Origin: Streptomyces glomeratus
GTDB taxonomy: Bacteria > Actinomycetota > Actinomycetes > Streptomycetales > Streptomycetaceae
DNA: 64,000 nt
Assembly: GCF_021462825.1 (NCBI RefSeq)
Contig: NZ_JAKEEB010000023.1
Coordinates: 1-64,000, forward strand
Reading direction: 5' to 3'
The first letter of the stretch is position 1, and each line of letters begins with the position of its first letter. The notes under the pieces were generated by a model. That model did not search any database. It was not told the origin of the DNA and saw only the letters and a list, made by a program, of their open reading frames with translations. Shown here one piece after another: positions 60,007 through 64,000 of this stretch. A program made the position numbers and the translations under genes.

Positions 60007-61347
60007 TCAGTGCAACGGGCGGTAGTGGCGTTCGAGGCCCTGCCACACGTCGTCGTAGCCGTGCTGCAGGTGCTCGGCGCGGGCCGCGTGCGGGGTCAGG
60101 GTCACCGGCCAGCGGGTCTCGAACATGAACGCCAGCCCGTCGTCGACCTTGTGCGGCCGCAACTCGGCCGCGCTCGCCTTCTCGAACGTCTCCCGGTCGG
60201 GGCCGTGCGCCGACATCATGTTGTGCAGCGATCCCCCGCCCGGCACGAAGCCCTCCGCCTTCGCGTCGTAGGCGCCCTCGACGAGCCCCATGTACTCGCT
60301 CATCACGTTCCGGTGGAAGTACGGCGGCCGGAAGGTGTTCTCGCCCACCAGCCAGCGCGGCGCGAAGACCACGAAGTCGACGCCCGCCAGTCCGGGGGTG
60401 TCGCTCGGCGAGGTCAGCACCGTGAAGATCGAGGGGTCGGGGTGGTCGTAGCTGATGGAGCCGATCACATTGAACCGGCGGAGGTCATAGACGTAGGGCA
60501 CATGGTTTCCGTGCCAGGCGACGACATCCAGCGGTGAGTGGTCGTAGACGGCCGTCCAGAGGTTGCCGCAGAACTTGTTCACCACCTCGACGGGCCCCTC
60601 GACGTCCTCGTACGCGGCGACCGGTGCCCGGAAGTCGCGAACGTTCGCCAGGCCGTTGGCGCCGATCGGGCCGAGGTCGGGCAGCCGGAAGGGGGCGCCG
60701 TAGTTCTCGCAGACGTAGCCGCGGGCGGCCGGGCTCTGCCCGTTGCCGGAGTCGGTGTCGAGCAGCTCCACGCGGAAGCGGACGCCGCGCGGGATCAGCG
60801 CCACCTCGGCGGGCTCCACGCGCAGCATTCCGAACTCGGTGCGCAGCAGCAGCCCGCCGCGCTCCGGCACGATCAGCAGTTCACCGTCGGCGTTGCTGAA
60901 GACACGGTCCATGGAGGCGTTGGCGTGATACAGGTGCACGGCCATACCGCTTCGCTGGGTGGCGTCGCCGTTGCCGCCGAGGGTCCACAGTCCCGCGAGG
61001 AAGTCCGTGCCCGCGGCCGGCTCGGGCAGCGGGCTCCAGCGCAGCCGGTTGGGGTCCGGCACCGTCTCCGTGAAGGGGGCCGAGCGGAGTGTGCCGTTGT
61101 CGGCTCGGGTGAACGCCGGGTGGGCCGCCGAGGGGCGGATGCGGTACAGCCACGAACGGCGGTTGTGCGCCCTGGGCTCGGTGAACGCCGTACCGCTCAG
61201 CTGCTCCGCATACAGCCCGAGCGGGGCGCGCTGCGGGGAGTTGCGGCCCTCGGGCAGCGCGCCCGGGACCGCCTCCGAGCTGTGCTCGTTGCCGAAACCG
61301 GAGAGATACGACAGCCCCTCCGCGATCTTCCTGATGTCCCCGTTCAT
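60007..61347 (-). CDS. hmgA: Homogentisate 1,2-dioxygenase
   Basis: A 446-residue ring-cleavage enzyme of tyrosine and phenylalanine breakdown that turns homogentisate into maleylacetoacetate. Iron ligands match the known set: H345 and E351 in FHRNVMSEYMG, and H381 in SAHGPD. The acid/base His is H302 in DHPDPSIFTVL. Length is the usual one. The N-terminal SGFGNEHSSEAVPGALPEGRNSPQ is highly characteristic. Promoter region upstream holds TCCTA-N10-TAGGA at 61369-61388 and a tandem repeat. Confidence 0.96.
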   Translation of the reverse strand: MNGDIRKIAEGLSYLSGFGNEHSSEAVPGALPEGRNSPQRAPLGLYAEQLSGTAFTEPRAHNRRSWLYRIRPSAAHPAFTRADNGTLRSAPFTETVPDPNRLRWSPLPEPAAGTDFLAGLWTLGGNGDATQRSGMAVHLYHANASMDRVFSNADGELLIVPERGGLLLRTEFGMLRVEPAEVALIPRGVRFRVELLDTDSGNGQSPAARGYVCENYGAPFRLPDLGPIGANGLANVRDFRAPVAAYEDVEGPVEVVNKFCGNLWTAVYDHSPLDVVAWHGNHVPYVYDLRRFNVIGSISYDHPDPSIFTVLTSPSDTPGLAGVDFVVFAPRWLVGENTFRPPYFHRNVMSEYMGLVEGAYDAKAEGFVPGGGSLHNMMSAHGPDRETFEKASAAELRPHKVDDGLAFMFETRWPVTLTPHAARAEHLQHGYDDVWQGLERHYRPLH

Positions 61348-61687
61348 CCACGCTCCCTTGCAACGGATTCCTATGTATCACCGTAGGATTCGAGGGTCGG
61401 GTGCGCAAGGGGGAAGGGGCGTGTGAGCGGAAGCGGGGCGCGTGAACGTAGCGGGGCCTGTGAGCGGAAGCGCGGCCGGTGAACGCAGTGGGGCCTGTGA
61501 GCGGAAGCGGGCCTGCGAGAGGGAGCGGGGCGCGTGAGGGCGGTCGGTTGCGCCGCGCCCCCCGGCCCGGCGTCCGGGCGTGGACCGCTCGCCGCGCTCG
61601 CGGTGGTGCCCCGGCGCGGATGAGCGCCGGGGCCACCGATGTCCGTACAGACGGGCGAGGTTCACCCGCTCCCGGCGGAGAGGCATC
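61348..61687. other. Divergent region between hmgA and a TetR gene
   Basis: 340 bases. It contains the hmgA promoter side with TCCTA-N10-TAGGA (61369-61388), a seven-unit ~18-bp tandem repeat at 61421-61547 and then the TetR promoter side. No gene is seen. Confidence 0.5.
61421..61547. repeat. Seven-unit 18-19 bp tandem repeat
   Basis: Seven degenerate units of the form (C/G)(C/T)GTGARCGNAGCGGGGC run from 61421 to 61547 (unit starts 61421, 61440, 61458, 61477, 61495, 61513, 61532). The repeat is in non-coding DNA between divergent genes. Period is 18-19 bases, and alternate units are more alike (GTGAGCGGAAGCG versus GTGAACG-AGYGG). Confidence 0.75.
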
Positions 61688-62308
61688 ATGAAGCCCGTGC
61701 CCCACGCGACATCGCTGCGCCGCGCGCCCGTCCAGCGCCGTAGCGCGGAACGACTGACCAGGATCCTCGACGCCTGCGCCGACCTGCTCGACGAGGTCGG
61801 CTACGACGCCCTGAGCACCCGGGCCGTGGCCCTGCGCGCGGGTGTGCCGATCGGGTCCGTGTACCGCTTCTTCGGCAACAAGCGGGCGATGGCCGACGCC
61901 CTCGCCGAACGCAACCTGGAGCGCTACACCGAGCGCGTCACCCGCAGACTCGCCGACGCGGGCGGCGAGGGTGGCTGGCGCGCGGCCATGGACGCGGTGC
62001 TCGACGAGTACCTCGACATGAAGCGCACGGCACCCGGTTTCTCCCTCGTCGACTTCGGCAACCAGATCCCGGTCGGCGCCCGGTACGCCGAACCCAACCA
62101 CCGCGTCGCGGACCGGCTCTCGGACCTCCTGTCGGCGTATCTCGACCGTGCGCCGGACGAGGATCTGCGGCGGGTGTTCCTGGTCGCGGTGGAGACGGCC
62201 GACACCCTGGTCCATCTGGCCTTCCGTGTGGACCCCGAGGGTGACGAGAGCATCATCACGGAGGCGCGCGCGCTCCTGCGGGCCTACCTGGAGCGGGTGC
62301 TGGACTGA
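61688..62308 (+). CDS. TetR-family regulator
   Basis: A 206-residue TetR protein. The helix-turn-helix region is LTRILDACADLLDEVGYDALSTRAVALRAGVPIGSVYRFFGNKRAMADAL, and the rest is a helical ligand domain. It lies 94 bases upstream of the molybdopterin oxidoreductase gene, with a perfect palindrome in between, so it probably represses that gene or itself. The alternative is control of the divergent hmgA. GGAGAGG precedes the ATG at 61688. Confidence 0.9.
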   Translation: MKPVPHATSLRRAPVQRRSAERLTRILDACADLLDEVGYDALSTRAVALRAGVPIGSVYRFFGNKRAMADALAERNLERYTERVTRRLADAGGEGGWRAAMDAVLDEYLDMKRTAPGFSLVDFGNQIPVGARYAEPNHRVADRLSDLLSAYLDRAPDEDLRRVFLVAVETADTLVHLAFRVDPEGDESIITEARALLRAYLERVLD

Positions 62309-62343
62309 GGCCGGCCCGTGTCCCGCCACCCCTCCCCACCGTC

Positions 62344-62359
62344 CATACCGGTCGGTATG
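62344..62359. promoter_or_regulatory. TetR operator palindrome before the oxidoreductase
   Basis: CATACCGGTCGGTATG is a perfect 7-bp inverted repeat with a 2-base centre, 44 bases before the oxidoreductase start. ATACCG...CGGTAT palindromes are common TetR sites, and the gene directly upstream encodes a TetR protein. Confidence 0.78.
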
Positions 62360-62402
62360 CTCGGGCCGTTCGTGCGCCACCGCCGCCACCTCGGGAGGAC
62401 CC

Positions 62403-64000
62403 GTGTCCCGCACCGCTCTGCGCATATGCCCCCTCTGCGAGGCCACCTGCGGGCTGACGCTCACCGTCGACGGCACCCGGGTCACCGGCGCCCGCGGCGA
62501 CCGGGACGATGTGTTCAGCAAGGGCTTCATCTGCCCCAAGGGCGCCTCCTTCGGAGCCGCCGACGCCGACCCCGACCGGCTGCGCGCACCGCTCGTGCGC
62601 CGGGACGGTGAACTGCGCGAGGCCACCTGGGAGGAGGCGTTCGACGCCGTCGCCGCCGGGCTGCGGCCGATCGTCGAGCGGTACGGACCGCACGCCGTCG
62701 GCGTCGTCCTCGGCAACCCCAACGTGCACACCGTGGCCGGCGGCCTCTACCCGCCCGTCCTGCTGGCCGGCCTCGGCACCCACAGCCTGTTCACGGCGTC
62801 CACCCTCGACCAGATGCCCAAGCACGTCTCCAGCGGACTGCTGTACGGGGACGCGGGCGCCATCCCCGTGCCCGATCTCGACCGCACCGACCACCTGCTG
62901 CTCATCGGCGCCAACCCCCTGGAGTCCAACGGCAGTCTGTGCACCGCCCCCGACTTCCCCGGCAGGCTCAAGGCGCTCAAGGCCCGCGGCGGCACCCTCA
63001 CCGTGATCGACCCGCGCCGCACCCGCACCGCCCGGCTCGCCGACCGCCACGTCGCCGTCCGGCCCGGCACCGACGCCCTGCTGCTCGCGGCGATGACATA
63101 CGTCCTCTTCGAGGAGGGCCTCGTCGACCTGGGGCATCTCGCCCCGCATGTGCAGGGAGTCCAGGACGTGGCCGCCGCCGTCCGGGACTTCGCGCCCGAG
63201 GCCGTCGCCGCGGCCTGCGACGTCGACGCGGACACCGTCCGCGCCCTGGCCCGGGAGCTGGCCGCCGCGCCCACCGCCGCCGTCTACGGCCGCATCGGCA
63301 GCTGCACCGTGCCGCACGGCACCCTCGCCAGCTGGCTGGTCGACGTGCTCAACATCCTCACCGGCAACCTCGACCGGCCCGGCGGCGCGCTCTTCCCGCT
63401 GTCGGCCACCGACAAGACCCCCCGGCCCGCCGGGCCCGGCCACGGATTCCGGCTCGGCCGCTGGCACTCACGGGTACGGCGGCACCCCGAGGCCAAGGGC
63501 GAACTGCCGATGTCCGCGCTCGCGGAGGAGATCGACACCGCCACCGACGAGGGCAGCCCGGTACGCGCCGTCATCGCGATCGCCGCCAACCCCGTGCTCT
63601 CCGCGCCTGACGGCGACCGCCTCGACAAGGCGCTCGGCTCGCTCGACTTCATGGTCAGCGTCGACCCGTACCTCAACGAGACCTCGCGCCATGCGCATGT
63701 CGTGCTGCCGCCACCCCCGCCGTCCCAGGCACCGCACTTCGACTTCGCCTTCAACTCCCTCGCCGTGCGCAACCAGGTGCGCTACACCCGGGCCGTCGTT
63801 CCCCTGGAGCCCGGCCGCATGGCGGAGACCGAGATTCTCGCCCGGCTGGTCCTCGCCGCGACAGGCATGCACGGCGCCGAGCCGGCCGCTGTGGACGCCC
63901 TGGTCATCGACCAGACCCTGGGCAAGGCCGTCACCGAGGCCCACTCGCCCGTCCACGGACGCGACCCGCGTGAACTGGCCATGCAGCTCTCCGGGGACGG
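62403..64000 (+). CDS. Molybdopterin oxidoreductase, partial at window end
   Basis: The N-terminal ~532 residues of a molybdenum bis-MGD enzyme. The 4Fe-4S ligands are C9, C12, C16 and C44 (CPLCEATCGLTLTV and FICPKG). The MGD-binding and catalytic domains are visible: HAVGVVLGNPNVHTV, LLIGANPLESNGSL, VIDPRRTRTARLADRHVAVRPGTDALLLAAM, NILTGNLDRPGG and VSVDPYLNETSRHAHVVLPPP. It is related to formate dehydrogenase/nitrate reductase-like enzymes; the electron donor and substrate are unknown. GTG start at 62403 with GGGAGG at 62393-62398. The stop lies beyond the window. Confidence 0.88.
   Translation, partial: MSRTALRICPLCEATCGLTLTVDGTRVTGARGDRDDVFSKGFICPKGASFGAADADPDRLRAPLVRRDGELREATWEEAFDAVAAGLRPIVERYGPHAVGVVLGNPNVHTVAGGLYPPVLLAGLGTHSLFTASTLDQMPKHVSSGLLYGDAGAIPVPDLDRTDHLLLIGANPLESNGSLCTAPDFPGRLKALKARGGTLTVIDPRRTRTARLADRHVAVRPGTDALLLAAMTYVLFEEGLVDLGHLAPHVQGVQDVAAAVRDFAPEAVAAACDVDADTVRALARELAAAPTAAVYGRIGSCTVPHGTLASWLVDVLNILTGNLDRPGGALFPLSATDKTPRPAGPGHGFRLGRWHSRVRRHPEAKGELPMSALAEEIDTATDEGSPVRAVIAIAANPVLSAPDGDRLDKALGSLDFMVSVDPYLNETSRHAHVVLPPPPPSQAPHFDFAFNSLAVRNQVRYTRAVVPLEPGRMAETEILARLVLAATGMHGAEPAAVDALVIDQTLGKAVTEAHSPVHGRDPRELAMQLSGD

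Noticed and set aside
57869..60025. 718-codon plus-strand frame over the ISP-domain and GntR genes
   Set aside because: Shadow frame with Gly/Arg/Gln-rich composition and no domain match.

Overview
The window is high-GC DNA with the codon use, short intergenic gaps, GTG and TTG starts and gene families of a Streptomyces chromosome. Signs include streptogrisin-type proteases, an Rpf plus LysM cell-wall enzyme, a SepF paralog, an orphan type ISP domain, a DUF5685 protein, DnaE2 with an ImuB-like partner, a sortase-anchored chitin/cellulose monooxygenase and homogentisate dioxygenase. From memory, the order (sepF-like, DUF5685, dnaE2 and Y-family partner, secreted lipase, GDSL lipase, hmgA) resembles the S. 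coelicolor SCO17xx core region. That comparison is inference; no search was possible. The first ~120 bases are G/C homopolymers that look like an assembly edge.

Layout. 0.1-8.7 kb: two hypothetical genes, an Rpf-like secreted enzyme, a WYL regulator that overlaps a stand-alone cytochrome oxidase subunit I tail to tail, a small I78 inhibitor, a PAP2 phosphatase and a PIG-V-like mannosyltransferase. 8.9-16.4 kb: MFS exporter, GCDH-like acyl-CoA dehydrogenase, SepF-like protein, DUF5685 protein with a Cys-rich tail, NIT-domain sensor, remains of an LLM flavin monooxygenase, and a DUF1684 protein. 16.5-19.1 kb: two chymotrypsin-like secreted proteases, each followed by a strong terminator. 19.1-23.7 kb: mutagenic DNA repair unit dnaE2-imuB with a good LexA-box candidate. 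23.9-27.0 kb: divergent cupin/marR pair with two matched operators, secreted lipase, and an AA10 monooxygenase with a cell-wall sorting signal.

27.5-30.6 kb is the most unusual part. A 43-residue basic peptide ends in His-Ser-Arg repeats and has a strong ribosome site. It is followed by a hairpin, an ABC exporter and, overlapping by 4 bp, a Hanks-type kinase with a long acidic insert. This looks like a small peptide, export and phosphorylation cassette, possibly an undescribed RiPP-like system.

30.9-34.7 kb: small housekeeping and hypothetical genes (methyltransferase, DUF402, GntR, DUF72, AAA ATPase). 34.8-44.5 kb: an exopolysaccharide-type locus (GH39-like hydrolase, a 1243-residue flippase fused to a second polytopic membrane module, polysaccharide deacetylase, two family 2 glycosyltransferases, a CelD/BcsL-like acetyltransferase, a small membrane protein). 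44.8-54.2 kb: GDSL lipase, membrane Ser/Thr kinase, then a DUF4331-TPR-NicO/HupE operon divergent from a SigK-type ECF sigma factor and its zinc anti-sigma, with a SigK-like promoter in front of the operon. 54.2-62.3 kb: CoA transferase, DrrAB-like exporter with a divergent TetR and two operators, orphan type ISP recognition domain, GntR/UTRA regulator, hmgA, and a second TetR. The window ends inside a molybdopterin oxidoreductase that has a TetR-type palindrome in front of it.
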